From Fusicatenibacter saccharivorans (GTDB lineage Bacteria > Bacillota > Clostridia > Lachnospirales > Lachnospiraceae), in the NCBI RefSeq assembly GCF_015557635.1, contig NZ_JADNOP010000010.1:1-64000 (forward strand): a DNA stretch of 64,000 nucleotides, read 5' to 3'. The translations under genes were made by a program, and so were the position numbers. Positions 1 through 10,994 of this stretch are shown here, one piece after another. How positions within the stretch are numbered: position 1 is the stretch's first letter; the number at the start of each line of letters is the position of its first letter. The notes below the pieces were generated by a model that was not told the origin of the DNA, ran no database searches, and was given only the letters and a program-made list of their open reading frames with translations.

Positions 1-77
<77 letters not shown>

Positions 78-240
78 TGTTTGTTCCAAGTTCAAAATCA
101 ACATACTAGCTAATTTATCCCTTTTACTGTTTTAAAGGATCTTTCGATCGTTTTGAATTACTTATTCAGAACTTTCGAGGATGTGTTTCATTGTTTAATT
201 ATCAAGGATCTTTGCCGCTCCGACTCGGATCAGCTCGTTT

Positions 241-269
241 ATTTTACCACAGAGCTTTTCGTTTGTCAA
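241..269 (-). promoter_or_regulatory. rRNA operon promoter, proximal of three
   Basis: On the minus strand TTGACA (264-269) is followed after exactly 17 bp by TAAAAT (241-246). It is the promoter closest to the 16S gene. The -35 sits in the sequence GTTCTTGACAAA, which all three tandem promoters share. Confidence 0.9.
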
Positions 270-327
270 GAACTTTTTTTGAAGTTTTTTTAATTTCTTC
301 GCCGTTCTTTCGATCAGCAACTCGTTT

Positions 328-356
328 ATTTTATCAAACTCATTCGCTTTTGTCAA
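328..356 (-). promoter_or_regulatory. rRNA operon promoter, middle of three
   Basis: TTGACA (351-356) and TAAAAT (328-333) on the minus strand, with a 17-bp spacer. It lies 87 bp upstream of the proximal promoter. Confidence 0.9.
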
Positions 357-412
357 GAACTTTTTAATTTATTTTTTGGATTAGTTTTTTCAAACCTATC
401 ACCAACTCTGCT

Positions 413-441
413 ATCTTATCAGATGTGAAGCTGTTTGTCAA
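413..441 (-). promoter_or_regulatory. rRNA operon promoter, distal of three
   Basis: TTGACA (436-441) and TAAGAT (413-418) on the minus strand, with a 17-bp spacer, 85 bp upstream of the middle promoter. The stretch 78-486 holds only these promoters and the untranslated rRNA leader. Confidence 0.85.
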
Positions 442-486
442 GAACTTTTTCCACAAAAAATATCATTTTGTTTTTGGCTTTCAAAC

Positions 487-573
487 GGAGAAGGAGGGAT
501 TTGAACCCTCGCGCCGGTTACCCGACCTACACCCTTAGCAGGGGCGCCTCTTCAGCCACTTGAGTACTTCTCC
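487..573 (-). tRNA. tRNA-Ser(GCU)
   Basis: The reverse complement is 87 nt long and begins and ends with pairing acceptor strands (GGAGAAG / CTTCTCC). It has an anticodon loop reading CTGCTAA, so anticodon GCU (serine AGC/AGU codons). A long variable arm typical of tRNA-Ser and a T loop GGTTCAAATCC are visible. CCA is not encoded. It has its own promoter upstream and lies just before the rRNA promoters in the same direction. Confidence 0.96.
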
Positions 574-627
574 AAATGCCTAAATATAAAATGATATGTG
601 CGGTCACTCATTCGTGACGCATGGTTT

Positions 628-656
628 ATTATACAAAAACCTTACGTTCTTGTCAA
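628..656 (-). promoter_or_regulatory. Promoter of tRNA-Ser
   Basis: A fully consensus sigma-A promoter on the minus strand: TTGACA (651-656), 17 bp, TATAAT (628-633). Predicted start is near 621, about 48 bases before the tRNA 5' end. Confidence 0.9.
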
Positions 657-737
657 CCCGTTTTTTCGAATTTTTTGTTTTTTTCTTACTATTATAAAAA
701 ATATGCCTTACAGAACCCAAATCAGCCCCCAGAATAG

Positions 738-768
738 CAGAAAAGAGCGCATATCACGCTCTTTTCTG
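738..768 (-). terminator. Hairpin terminator after plsC
   Basis: A 12-bp perfect stem (CAGAAAAGAGCG / CGCTCTTTTCTG) with a 7-nt loop lies just past the plsC stop. The U-rich part is within the stem and no long T tract follows, so efficiency is uncertain. Confidence 0.6.
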
Positions 769-774
769 AAACCG

Positions 775-1479
775 CTACGCGGTTACGACGGCTTCAATTC
801 TCTTCTTTACCATCTCGGCAATCTCTGTTGTCTTCATTCCCTGGTATTCCTCGTATGGGATCGGGTCGAGAAAATGGACTTCTACCGTTACGGGACGGAC
901 GGTATTGGAGTCAAACGGAACAAAACAGTTTTTTAACGCAACCGGCACGATCGGGCATTTTGCTTTTACTGCGATCTTGAAGCTGCCGCTTTTAAACTCC
1001 AGCAGCTGGTTTCCCTTTCTGCTCCTCGTTCCTTCCGGAAACAGAATGACGTTTTTGCCTTCTTTTACGACATCGGCCGCCTCATTGATAACCTGCATTG
1101 ACTGCCGCAGATTCTCCCGGTCCATAAACAGCGCGTGGATGCACGCAAAGACCTGTTTTAAAAACGGAATATGCTCTACCTCTTTTTTGGCAACAACTGT
1201 AAAGGTACGCGAGCACGCTCCTGCGATCGCCAGCACATCGTACAGTCCCTGGTGATTCGGATACATCACAAAACCGTCCTGCTCCGGAAGATTTTCTGCT
1301 CCATAGGATTCCACAATGACGTTTCCGCCTTTGTTCGCCCGCTGTACAATAAAGCGCAGCATTTTAAAGTGCTCTTCCAGACTGTACTTGTCCGGACGCG
1401 CTGCATGGTAACAGAGCCGGCACCACATCCACGGAACCAGAAACAGATTCCGCAGCACCATCAGTAAAATTCGTTTCAT
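775..1479 (-). CDS. plsC: 1-acyl-sn-glycerol-3-phosphate acyltransferase
   Basis: This 234-residue membrane-associated enzyme should transfer an acyl chain to lysophosphatidate, making phosphatidate for phospholipid synthesis. The PlsC signatures are visible: the HX4D catalytic motif as NHQGLYD at residues 75-81 and the substrate motif FPEGTRS at 147-153. The N-terminus is hydrophobic and suits membrane association. The start has a GGGGAG ribosome site 6 bases upstream. It is the last gene of the leftward gyrA-side cluster and has its own terminator. The family assignment is firm; acyl-donor preference (acyl-ACP, acyl-phosphate or acyl-CoA) cannot be read from the sequence. Confidence 0.9.
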   Translation of the reverse strand: MKRILLMVLRNLFLVPWMWCRLCYHAARPDKYSLEEHFKMLRFIVQRANKGGNVIVESYGAENLPEQDGFVMYPNHQGLYDVLAIAGACSRTFTVVAKKEVEHIPFLKQVFACIHALFMDRENLRQSMQVINEAADVVKEGKNVILFPEGTRSRKGNQLLEFKSGSFKIAVKAKCPIVPVALKNCFVPFDSNTVRPVTVEVHFLDPIPYEEYQGMKTTEIAEMVKKRIEAVVTA

Positions 1480-1553
1480 ATTTTTCTCCCCTTCCCCAAA
1501 CGAGAAAAACGTGCCTGAGCTTTTTTCTCTCAGACACGTTTTGCGACGCTGTA

Positions 1554-4061
1554 TTATTCCTTCGTTTCCTCAGAAGCACTTTCGGTCTCTTCCACCGAAA
1601 CCGGAGTCTCCTCGGATGCCTCTTTGTCTCTTACCTTTGCAATGCTGGCAACCTTGATTTCACCGTCCACATCCATCAGCTTGACACCGGACGTGATCCG
1701 TCCCATAACAGAAATGCCGGAGCATGGTGTACGGATAATGATTCCCTCTGTGGTAATCATCATAATCTCATTATCCTCATTGACTGCCTTGGAACCGATC
1801 AGGTTTCCGGTCTTTTCGGTAATCTTATAGCATTTGACACCCTTGCCGCCGCGGAGCTGTACGGTAAACTCTGCCATCGGCGTCCGTTTGCCCATGCCGT
1901 TTTCGGATACGACAAGGAGATAGTCTCCCTGCGTGCAGATCTGCATGCCGACTACTTCATCGCCGTCCAGAAGGTTGATGCCGCGTACACCCATGGAAAC
2001 ACGGCCTGTCGTACGCACATCGTTTTCCTTGAAGCGGATACACTGGCCGAATTTCGTTACCAGAATAATCTCTTTCTCGTTATCAGTTGTCTTAACTTCA
2101 ATCAGTTCATCATCATCGCGGAGCGCAATGGCAGCAAGACCCGTTTTTCTGACGTTCTCGTACTCTTCGAGCGGCGTCTTCTTCACCAGTCCCTTTTTCG
2201 TTGCCATAAACAGATAATGGCCCTTCTCATATTTGCGCATTGGAATAACAGCGGTAATCTTCTCTCCCGGCTGCAGCTGGAGAAGGTTGACAATCGCCGT
2301 TCCTCTTGCGGTTCTGGACGCCTCCGGAATCTCGTATGCTTTCAGACGGTAGACTCTTCCCGTATTCGTAAAGAACATGAGGTAATGATGGGTCGTCGTC
2401 ATCAGAAGCTCCTCGATGTAGTCGTCCTCGATGGTCTGCATGCCCTTGATTCCCTTGCCGCCACGGTTCTGGCTGCGGAAGTTGTCAACGGTCATACGTT
2501 TGATATAGCCCAGTTTCGTCATGGTGATGACGGTATTCTCGCGCGGAATCAGATCCTCCATGGAGAGATCGTACTCATCAAAGCCGATGGAAGTTCTTCT
2601 GTCATCGCCGTATTTTTCGGATACGGTCAGAATCTCCCTGCGGATAACGCCAAGAAGCACCTTGCGGTCTGCGAGGATGGCTTTTAACTGCTCGATGCGC
2701 GCCATCAGCTCTTTGTACTCGTTCTCGAGCTTCTCCCGTTCCAGACCGGTCAGAGCGCGCAGACGCATATCTACGATTGCCTGGGCCTGGGCATCACTCA
2801 GATCGAAGCGTTCCATCAGGTTCTTCTTTGCCTCTGCCGCATTCGCGGATGCACGGATGATATGGATCACTTCGTCAATATGGTCAAGCGCTTTTAAGAG
2901 TCCTTCCAGAATATGGCTTCTCTCCTGCGCTTTGTTCAGGTCGTATTTCGTTCTTCTCGTCACAACCTCTTCCTGGTGCTGCAGATAATACGTCAGCATC
3001 TCCAGAAGGTTCATGACTTTCGGCTGATTGTTTACCAGTGCAAGCATGATCACACCAAAGGTATCCTGCATCTGGGTATGTTTGTACAGCTGGTTTAAGA
3101 TGACGTTTGCATTGGCGTCGCGGCGCAGTTCGATACAGATGCGCATACCCTCACGGTTGGAGTGGTCCGCAATGCCGGTGATGCCGTCGATCTTTTTATC
3201 TCTTACCAGCGCGGCGATGTTCTCGATCAGGCGCGCCTTGTTTACCATGTACGGGATCTCGGTTACGATGATCTCGCTCTTTCCGTTCGGCAGTGTCTCG
3301 ATGTTTGATACCGCACGAACACGGATTTTACCGCGGCCGGTACGGTAGGCCTCGTCGATGCCGCGGGTGCCGAGGATTTCTGCTCCGGTCGGGAAGTCAG
3401 GGCCTTTTACAATGCCGAGAATCTCCTCGAGATCTGTCGTACGGTCCTCCTCGATGATATTATCAATAATTTTTACAATGGCACTTACCACCTCGCGCAG
3501 ATTGTGCGGCGGGATGTTCGTTGCCATACCGACTGCGATACCGGAAGTACCGTTTACCAGAAGGTTCGGGTAGCGGGCCGGCATAACAACAGTCTCTTTT
3601 TCGGTTTCATCAAAGTTCGGGGCGAAGTCTACGGTGTCTTTGTTGATATCCGCCAGCATCTCCATCGAGATTTTGCTTAAACGTGCCTCGGTGTATCGCA
3701 TAGCCGCAGCGCCGTCGCCGTCGACGGAACCGAAGTTTCCATGGCCGTCCACCATCGGATAACGGGTTGCCCAGTCCTGTGCCATGTTGACGAGTGCTCC
3801 GTAGATAGAGCTGTCGCCGTGCGGGTGATATTTACCCATCGTATCACCGACGATACGCGCGCACTTACGGTGCGGCTTATCCGGCGTATTGTTCAGTTCA
3901 CTCATGGAGTACAGAATACGTCTCTGTACCGGCTTTAAGCCATCGCGGACGTCTGGAAGTGCACGGGATGCAATTACGCTCATCGCATAGTTGATGTAGG
4001 ATTCCTCCATCGTGTCTTTCAGATCGACCTCGTGAATTTTATCAAAAACATTATCTTCCAT
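1554..4061 (-). CDS. gyrA: DNA gyrase subunit A
   Basis: The breakage-reunion subunit of gyrase, 835 residues from the ATG at 4061, which has a GGAGG site 5 bases upstream; a GTG four codons earlier would overlap that site. The active-site tyrosine is Tyr123 in the RYTEAR motif. The C-terminal beta-pinwheel carries RGGKG gyrase-box sequences, which supports gyrase rather than topoisomerase IV. The quinolone region reads GDSSIYG, giving Ser84 and Gly88 in Bacillus numbering, where many gyrases have an acidic residue at 88. The tail after the pinwheel is rich in Glu and Ser. It follows gyrB by 30 bases and is probably co-transcribed with recF and gyrB. Confidence 0.97.
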   Translation of the reverse strand: MEDNVFDKIHEVDLKDTMEESYINYAMSVIASRALPDVRDGLKPVQRRILYSMSELNNTPDKPHRKCARIVGDTMGKYHPHGDSSIYGALVNMAQDWATRYPMVDGHGNFGSVDGDGAAAMRYTEARLSKISMEMLADINKDTVDFAPNFDETEKETVVMPARYPNLLVNGTSGIAVGMATNIPPHNLREVVSAIVKIIDNIIEEDRTTDLEEILGIVKGPDFPTGAEILGTRGIDEAYRTGRGKIRVRAVSNIETLPNGKSEIIVTEIPYMVNKARLIENIAALVRDKKIDGITGIADHSNREGMRICIELRRDANANVILNQLYKHTQMQDTFGVIMLALVNNQPKVMNLLEMLTYYLQHQEEVVTRRTKYDLNKAQERSHILEGLLKALDHIDEVIHIIRASANAAEAKKNLMERFDLSDAQAQAIVDMRLRALTGLEREKLENEYKELMARIEQLKAILADRKVLLGVIRREILTVSEKYGDDRRTSIGFDEYDLSMEDLIPRENTVITMTKLGYIKRMTVDNFRSQNRGGKGIKGMQTIEDDYIEELLMTTTHHYLMFFTNTGRVYRLKAYEIPEASRTARGTAIVNLLQLQPGEKITAVIPMRKYEKGHYLFMATKKGLVKKTPLEEYENVRKTGLAAIALRDDDELIEVKTTDNEKEIILVTKFGQCIRFKENDVRTTGRVSMGVRGINLLDGDEVVGMQICTQGDYLLVVSENGMGKRTPMAEFTVQLRGGKGVKCYKITEKTGNLIGSKAVNEDNEIMMITTEGIIIRTPCSGISVMGRITSGVKLMDVDGEIKVASIAKVRDKEASEETPVSVEETESASEETKE

Positions 4062-4091
4062 CTTTTCCTCCACTTCAGTTCACAGGACTTT

Positions 4092-6023
<1,932 letters not shown>

Positions 6024-7121
6024 TTAGATTCCTCCTGTTTCTTTGTGAAACACAGATCCCTCGACCACCTGGAATACGCTGTTTGCCTCAAAATGATTTT
6101 CGACAAACTCGTCCAGTCCGGTACAGGTAATCAGTGTCTGTATGCTGTGAATGCTCTGCAGAAGATAATTCTGCCGGCTGCCGTCCAGCTCCGACAAAAC
6201 ATCATCCAGCAGTAAAACCGGTGTATCGTGAATTTCCTCCTCGACCAGACGGATCTCCGCCAGTTTCAGCGAAAGCGCCGCCGTCCTCTGCTGCCCCTGG
6301 GAACCGTATTTACGGATATCAATGTCGTTGACCCGCACACAGAAATCGTCCCGGTGCGGCCCGGTGTAGGACTGTCCGAAACGCAGATCACGCTCTCTTC
6401 CGGCTTTTAACTCTTCGGAAAACCCTTCCTCGGACACATTCGGTTCATAGGTAATCAGAATCTGCTCCTTTCCTCCGGTCAGATTCTGATGGATCTCGGA
6501 TAAAATATCATTCAGGCGGCTGATAAATTTTTTCCGCTCGGAAATAATGCTTGTTCCATAGCGGACCATCTGCTCATCCCAAATCTCGAGCGTATCCGCC
6601 ATTCTGCCGGAAAACGAAATCTCTTTAAGCAGCTTGTTTCTCTGCGCCACCACTTTATTATAATTGGCAAGCTCGATCATGTATAGTCTTGACAATTGAC
6701 AAATTTCGCTATCGAGGAAACGCCGCCGCTCCGCAGGACCGTTTTTGATGATATTCAGGTCCTCCGGAGAGAAAAACACAATATTTACAATGCCAAAAAG
6801 TTCCGACGCTTTGCGGATCGGAACTCCATCGATGGCGATTCCCTTGGATTTATTTTTTTTCAGATGCATATCGATTTTATGCGTGCTGCCGTTCCGTTCC
6901 ACCATCATCCGGATATGGGCTTCTTCCCGGTCAAACTGGATGATTTCGCGGTCCTTGCTGCCGCGGTGCGATTTCGTCGTACCCGCCAGATATAAAGCCT
7001 CGAGAATATTCGTCTTTCCCTGGGCATTGTCGCCGTAGAGAATATTCGTTCCGGGGCTGATATTTATGCATAAGTTTTCATAATTCCGATAGTTCTTCAG
7101 TTCTAAAGATTTGATATACAT
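6024..7121 (-). CDS. recF: DNA replication and repair protein RecF
   Basis: An SMC-like ATPase that loads RecA at single-strand gaps with RecO and RecR; 365 residues. The Walker A motif GDNAQGKTN is at residues 30-38. The ABC-type signature GSQGQQRTAALSL and the Walker B PVLLLDDVLSELD are in the C-terminal third. I chose the ATG at 7121; a GTG two codons earlier (7127) is also possible, and neither has a strong ribosome site. The gene ends directly against gyrB and starts 40 bases after rlbA. Confidence 0.96.
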   Translation of the reverse strand: MYIKSLELKNYRNYENLCINISPGTNILYGDNAQGKTNILEALYLAGTTKSHRGSKDREIIQFDREEAHIRMMVERNGSTHKIDMHLKKNKSKGIAIDGVPIRKASELFGIVNIVFFSPEDLNIIKNGPAERRRFLDSEICQLSRLYMIELANYNKVVAQRNKLLKEISFSGRMADTLEIWDEQMVRYGTSIISERKKFISRLNDILSEIHQNLTGGKEQILITYEPNVSEEGFSEELKAGRERDLRFGQSYTGPHRDDFCVRVNDIDIRKYGSQGQQRTAALSLKLAEIRLVEEEIHDTPVLLLDDVLSELDGSRQNYLLQSIHSIQTLITCTGLDEFVENHFEANSVFQVVEGSVFHKETGGI

Positions 7122-7161
7122 GAGCACTCGTCCGTGAAAAATCAGCTTAAGTTTTTAAGCC

Positions 7162-7371
7162 TTATTTTTTAATTTGTATCTCATTTCCATTGTAGCAGAC
7201 AACATCTCCGTCATAGAGCTTGCGGCCGCGGCGGGTATCTACTTCACCGTTTACGGTCACTTCGCCGTCCTTGATGACGAGCTTTGCTTCCACGCCGTCT
7301 TCTACCAGAGCCGCAGCTTTTAATGCCTGGCCCAGTTTGATGTAATCTTCACGCAGCGTAATAATTTCCAT
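7162..7371 (-). CDS. rlbA: S4-domain RNA-binding protein (RlbA/YaaA type)
   Basis: A 69-residue protein that is almost entirely one S4 RNA-binding fold (LGQALKAA, the DGEVTVNGEVDTRRGRKL core and a DVV strand). Its position between dnaN and recF is the conserved place of YaaA/RlbA in Firmicutes, where it is linked to ribosome assembly. The ATG at 7371 has an AGGAGG site 6 bases upstream; an earlier in-frame GTG overlaps that site and is unlikely to be used. Confidence 0.88.
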   Translation of the reverse strand: MEIITLREDYIKLGQALKAAALVEDGVEAKLVIKDGEVTVNGEVDTRRGRKLYDGDVVCYNGNEIQIKK

Positions 7372-7493
7372 TTTTTCCTCCTGCACTGCCGTACCTTTTC
7401 TTCACGTAAGTTCGCAGTTTTCAACCTGTGTGGCTGTAAAACCGCTGAAAGTTCTTTCAGAAAAGGTTCCGGCAGATTTCAAACTTATGTGAC

Positions 7494-8603
7494 TTATCTC
7501 ACGGAATTGAAGTTTACCGGCAGAATCAGATAGATATAGCTCTCTTCTTCGTTCCGGATAAAACATGGAGCCTTCGGGTTGACCAAATAAATCGAAATTT
7601 CCTCGTCGTCAATAACACGAAGTGCATCGATCAGGAATTTCGGGTTAAAACCGATCATAATATCCTTGCCTTCTTTGGTGATATCGATCTCTTCCTTCAT
7701 GGAACCCATTGCAGAATTGATCTGCAGCTCCATCGCTCCATCCTGGATGTCGATGATGATCGGTTTTTTGTCGCCTTCTTTGACAAGAAGCGTCGCACGG
7801 TCGATACAGCTTAAGAATTCTTTTTTGTTGATCGTCACTTTTGTCTCGTAATCACTCGAAAGCATCTGGTCGATGCGGAAATATTCACCGTCGATCAGTC
7901 TGGAAACGACCGTTGTATCATCGAACTTGAACATAATGTGGTTTTCCGAGAAGTAAATATCAATCTGATCATCCATCTCGCCGGACAGAATTTTGCTGAT
8001 TTCGTTCAGAGTTTTTCCCGGAACAACGACTTTTCGGTCCAGATACGAATTTTTCAGCTCAATTTTGCGGATCGCAATACGGTGTCCGTCCAGAGATACG
8101 ACGCGAAGTGTGTTATCTTTGATTTCAAACAGCTCACCGGTCATCAGTTTGTTGTTCTCATTGGCTGCAATAGAGAAAATGGTCTGACGGATCAGTTCTT
8201 TTAAGGTGAACTGGGAAATGGAAACACAATCGGAAGTTTCGAGAATCGGCAGATAGGAAAAATCTTCTCCTGACTGTCCCGGAATGTTGAATTTTGCTTT
8301 TTCACACGTAATCGTGGTTACCAGATTTTCATCTGTTTCTATTGTAACCTGATTATCCGGAAGTTTTCTTACGATCTCAGAAAAAATCTTTGCATCCAGA
8401 GCAACAATACCGCGTTCCAGAATCATACCTGTGACAAGGGTCTCAATTCCGAGTTCCATATCGTTGGAGGTGAACTTGATCTGGCTGGAAGATGCATCAA
8501 TCAGGATACACTGCAGAATTGGCATCGTAGTTTTACCGGAAACAGCTTTCATCGCAATGGCAACGCTTTTTACAAGGTCTGCTTTGTCAAACACTAATTT
8601 CAT
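7494..8603 (-). CDS. dnaN: DNA polymerase III beta sliding clamp
   Basis: The ring-shaped processivity clamp, 369 residues starting MKLVFDKADLVKSV. The frame stays open for another 77 codons upstream, but that part runs through the origin DNA and is not clamp-like, so the start is set at 8603. Three repeated clamp folds and the typical C-terminal NFNSVR end are present. The ribosome site (AAGGAG) is about 14 bases from the ATG, longer than usual because a DnaA box lies between them. Confidence 0.96.
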   Translation of the reverse strand: MKLVFDKADLVKSVAIAMKAVSGKTTMPILQCILIDASSSQIKFTSNDMELGIETLVTGMILERGIVALDAKIFSEIVRKLPDNQVTIETDENLVTTITCEKAKFNIPGQSGEDFSYLPILETSDCVSISQFTLKELIRQTIFSIAANENNKLMTGELFEIKDNTLRVVSLDGHRIAIRKIELKNSYLDRKVVVPGKTLNEISKILSGEMDDQIDIYFSENHIMFKFDDTTVVSRLIDGEYFRIDQMLSSDYETKVTINKKEFLSCIDRATLLVKEGDKKPIIIDIQDGAMELQINSAMGSMKEEIDITKEGKDIMIGFNPKFLIDALRVIDDEEISIYLVNPKAPCFIRNEEESYIYLILPVNFNSVR

Positions 8604-8606
8604 AAT

Positions 8607-8615
8607 TGTGGATAA
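8607..8615 (-). promoter_or_regulatory. DnaA box just before the dnaN start codon
   Basis: A perfect TTATCCACA on the minus strand sits 3 bases upstream of the dnaN ATG and downstream of its ribosome site. Bound DnaA could affect dnaN expression or contribute to the second origin region; this is inference. Confidence 0.75.
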
Positions 8616-8675
8616 CTCTCCTTTCCTCACAGCTGGGTGAGTATGCTTATAAAGAAAAAATATAGTAAAAATCCG

Positions 8676-8711
8676 TAGTCTTAGTCGTAGGGGCTGTGAA
8701 TATGTGGATAA
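8676..8711 (-). other. Probable origin unwinding element (DnaA boxes, GC block, DnaA-trio-like repeat)
   Basis: Reading the minus strand there is a perfect DnaA box TTATCCACA (8711-8703), an overlapping weaker box ATATTCACA (8703-8695), a GCCCC block and then CTA repeated every 6 bases (8690, 8684, 8678), followed by an AT-rich stretch to about 8650. This is the order of the basal unwinding system known from Bacillus subtilis, where DnaA loads from the boxes onto trio repeats. The rest of the dnaA-dnaN gap (8604-8945) holds several 8-of-9 DnaA boxes, for example at 8759-8767 and 8793-8801. Confidence 0.7.
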
Positions 8712-8945
8712 CCCCTTCGAGAATGCGGAAATACTGGAAAAATGGATCTGTATAACTCTGTGAATAATCGAACGTGAACCTGTGTATGAAATGTTGATAA
8801 CTTCAGGCTCCAAATTTGTCCACAATTCATCCACAGGCTTTCCACATCGGTTTGTGCATAAATAAGGGCCTGTAAACCGATGCGTTTCTTCTTATATAAA
8901 TGTAGATCGGTTCGAACTGTTTTGACAGAGTTACAGCTCTGCCGC

Positions 8946-10286
8946 TTATTTAGACGGGTTAATCTTCTTCTTTAAGATATCTACCGTGTTGCGGACACTG
9001 TCTTTGGCACTCATTTCCTTTTCGATCTTTTCAATGCCGTGCATGACAGTGGTATGATCGCGGTCGCCCATCATTTTTCCGATTCCGGTCAGCGGGGCAT
9101 CGAGCATTTCGCGGCACAGATACATTGCGATCTGGCGCGGGAATACGATTTTGCTGCTCCGCTTGCTGCCGACAATGTCGGACGGCGTAATATCGAAGTG
9201 ATCTGCAACGGTGTCGATGATAAATTCCGGCGTGATCACCTTCTTCTCGTTCGGGGAGATGATGTCGCGCAGCACCTGCTCTGCAAGATCAATGTTGATT
9301 TCACGTTTTTCAAGGTTTGCGTATGCAATGATTTTGTTGAGAGCGCCTTCCAACTCACGGATGTTCGATTTAATATTGGAAGCGATGTATTCGATCACAT
9401 CGTCGCTGACGGAATAGCCGTCTAATTCCTGTTTCTTTCGGAGAATGGCGATTCGCGTCTCATAATCCGGGCTCTGGATATCGGCAAGGAGTCCCCATTC
9501 GAAACGGGAACGGATGCGGTCTTCCAGGATATCCATGTCTTTCGGGGGACGATCCGAAGAAAGGATGATCTGTTTGTTGGCGCCGTGCAGCGTATTGAAG
9601 GTATGGAAAAACTCTTCCTGCGTGGATTCCTTTCCTATAATAAACTGCACATCATCGATGAGAAGTACGTCGATATTGCGGTATTTCTCACGGAATTTGG
9701 TCATTGCGGTGTTGTTGCTGTTTCGGATGGCCTCGATGACTTCATTGGTAAATTCTTCACTCGTTACGTAGAGAATCCGCGAAGACGGGTTTTTCTGAAG
9801 AATAAAATGTGCGATCGAGTGCATCAGATGGGTTTTGCCCAGTCCAACACCACCGTATAAAAACAGCGGATTGTAGATTTCTCCCGGGGATTCGGCCACG
9901 GCGAGAGAAGCTGCATGGGCAAATTTGTTATTGCTGCCGACCACGAAGGTATCAAAGGTATACTTTGGATTCAGGTTCGGCACATAGAGATTTTTCTGGA
10001 CGGGAGCAGGCGCTTTTTCCTGTTTCACTTCTTCCGGAAGAATAAAGCGGATCTCATAGTTGACACCTGTGATTTCCGCGATTGCCACTTTAATAGGAAG
10101 AGTATATTTTTTGCTCACGTAATCGAGACCCATTTTTTCGGATGGAACCAGGATTGTGATCAGATTGTCCTCAACCGAATGGATCGTAAGTGGTTCAATC
10201 CATGTAGTAAAGGAGATCTCAGATAATTCGTGCTCGTCCCGCACTCTCTGCAGTATTTCTTTCCATTTATCTTGTACGATTTCCAT
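8946..10286 (-). CDS. dnaA: Chromosomal replication initiator DnaA
   Basis: The AAA+ initiator that binds DnaA boxes and melts the origin; 446 residues. Domain I covers residues 1-80, a short linker follows, and the AAA+ domain starts near 105 with Walker A GGVGLGKTH (145-153, Lys151) and Walker B VLLIDDVQF. Domain IV carries the DNA-binding signature DRDHTTVMHGIEKI near residue 412. It is flanked on both sides by DnaA-box clusters, so autoregulation is expected. Confidence 0.98.
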   Translation of the reverse strand: MEIVQDKWKEILQRVRDEHELSEISFTTWIEPLTIHSVEDNLITILVPSEKMGLDYVSKKYTLPIKVAIAEITGVNYEIRFILPEEVKQEKAPAPVQKNLYVPNLNPKYTFDTFVVGSNNKFAHAASLAVAESPGEIYNPLFLYGGVGLGKTHLMHSIAHFILQKNPSSRILYVTSEEFTNEVIEAIRNSNNTAMTKFREKYRNIDVLLIDDVQFIIGKESTQEEFFHTFNTLHGANKQIILSSDRPPKDMDILEDRIRSRFEWGLLADIQSPDYETRIAILRKKQELDGYSVSDDVIEYIASNIKSNIRELEGALNKIIAYANLEKREINIDLAEQVLRDIISPNEKKVITPEFIIDTVADHFDITPSDIVGSKRSSKIVFPRQIAMYLCREMLDAPLTGIGKMMGDRDHTTVMHGIEKIEKEMSAKDSVRNTVDILKKKINPSK

Positions 10287-10385
10287 GCTTTTTCTGTCGC
10301 TCCGCTTCTATAATCATTGCTTTTTGGGGATAACTTCTGTCTGGAAAACGAAATTTTCCCCGAATAGTCGCATTTTTACTTCTAT

Positions 10386-10414
10386 ATGATATAATAAAAT
10401 GCCGTTTTATTCAA
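10386..10414 (-). promoter_or_regulatory. Probable dnaA promoter
   Basis: On the minus strand TTGAAT (10409-10414), 17 bp, TATCAT (10386-10391). A perfect DnaA box (10423-10431) lies 8 bp upstream of the -35, consistent with autoregulation. Confidence 0.65.
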
Positions 10415-10422
10415 CCCAAAAA

Positions 10423-10776
10423 TGTGGATAATTATTTTTTTATCCACAGAATGTGTAAAAAATTTTCCTGTTGATGAAATGGAGGATAGTTTGTGGATAA
10501 CAGGGAATCTTATGTTGATAAAATTGTGGATAGAGGGCTGGAAAAACCGAAATGTGTAAAGTCTGGAAAACTTATATACACATTATACATGGCGTAAATA
10601 CTGGAAAAATTGGAAATGCCCACAGGTTGTACACAGCAAAACCGAAAGTTATCCACAAGGTTATCCACAGATTGTGGATAATGTTGATTACGGTTACAAG
10701 ATATCGTGTGGAAAGCGCAAAAATCGAACTGGTATTTGTACGCGTGTGGCGGACAGTGTGGATAAGTTGTGGATAA
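10423..10776. other. oriC: Origin of replication oriC, DnaA-box cluster
   Basis: Eight perfect DnaA boxes lie between dnaA and rpmH. TTATCCACA on the plus strand is at 10440-10448, 10649-10657 and 10661-10669. On the minus strand it is at 10423-10431, 10492-10500, 10673-10681, 10757-10765 and 10768-10776. Near matches occur at 10513-10521 and 10525-10533. Genes diverge from here, minus to the left and plus to the right. The whole dnaA-rpmH gap (10287-10994) holds no gene. Confidence 0.95.
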
Positions 10777-10879
10777 ACCGAAAATCAGCACACGGAAGGC
10801 ACGGGCAGCGGCAGACCGGAAAACCGCGTTAGAGCGGCATTTTTCCCGAAAAAAACTGCGAAAATTATTGATTTTAGGG

Positions 10880-10908
10880 TTGACGAAATGGGGGTTTATG
10901 AATATAAT
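10880..10908 (+). promoter_or_regulatory. rpmH promoter
   Basis: TTGACG (10880-10885), 17 bp, TATAAT (10903-10908). The predicted start near 10915 gives a leader of about 80 bases before rpmH and probably also serves rnpA-yidD-yidC-jag. Confidence 0.85.
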
Positions 10909-10994
10909 TGAAATGATGTTTTCTGTCATACATGTAGTGAAATACTGCCTTGCAGGCAGTTATTGATTAGAATTTAAAGGAGGTGCCTTATCTT

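Noticed and set aside
241-441. A CRISPR array, suggested by the regularly repeated GTTCTTGACAAA in the first 500 bases
   Set aside because: The repeats are -35 regions with matching -10 boxes, only three copies, and the intervals are not spacer-like. I see no CRISPR array in the window.
3790-3830. Acquired fluoroquinolone resistance from GyrA Gly88
   Set aside because: Gly here is plausibly the normal residue in this family, and Ser84 is unchanged, so resistance by mutation cannot be claimed. It is listed as a finding only for its residue.
8604-8834. A 77-codon N-terminal extension of DnaN
   Set aside because: It runs through the origin module with DnaA boxes, has no clamp similarity, and the standard start MKLVFDK is at 8603.
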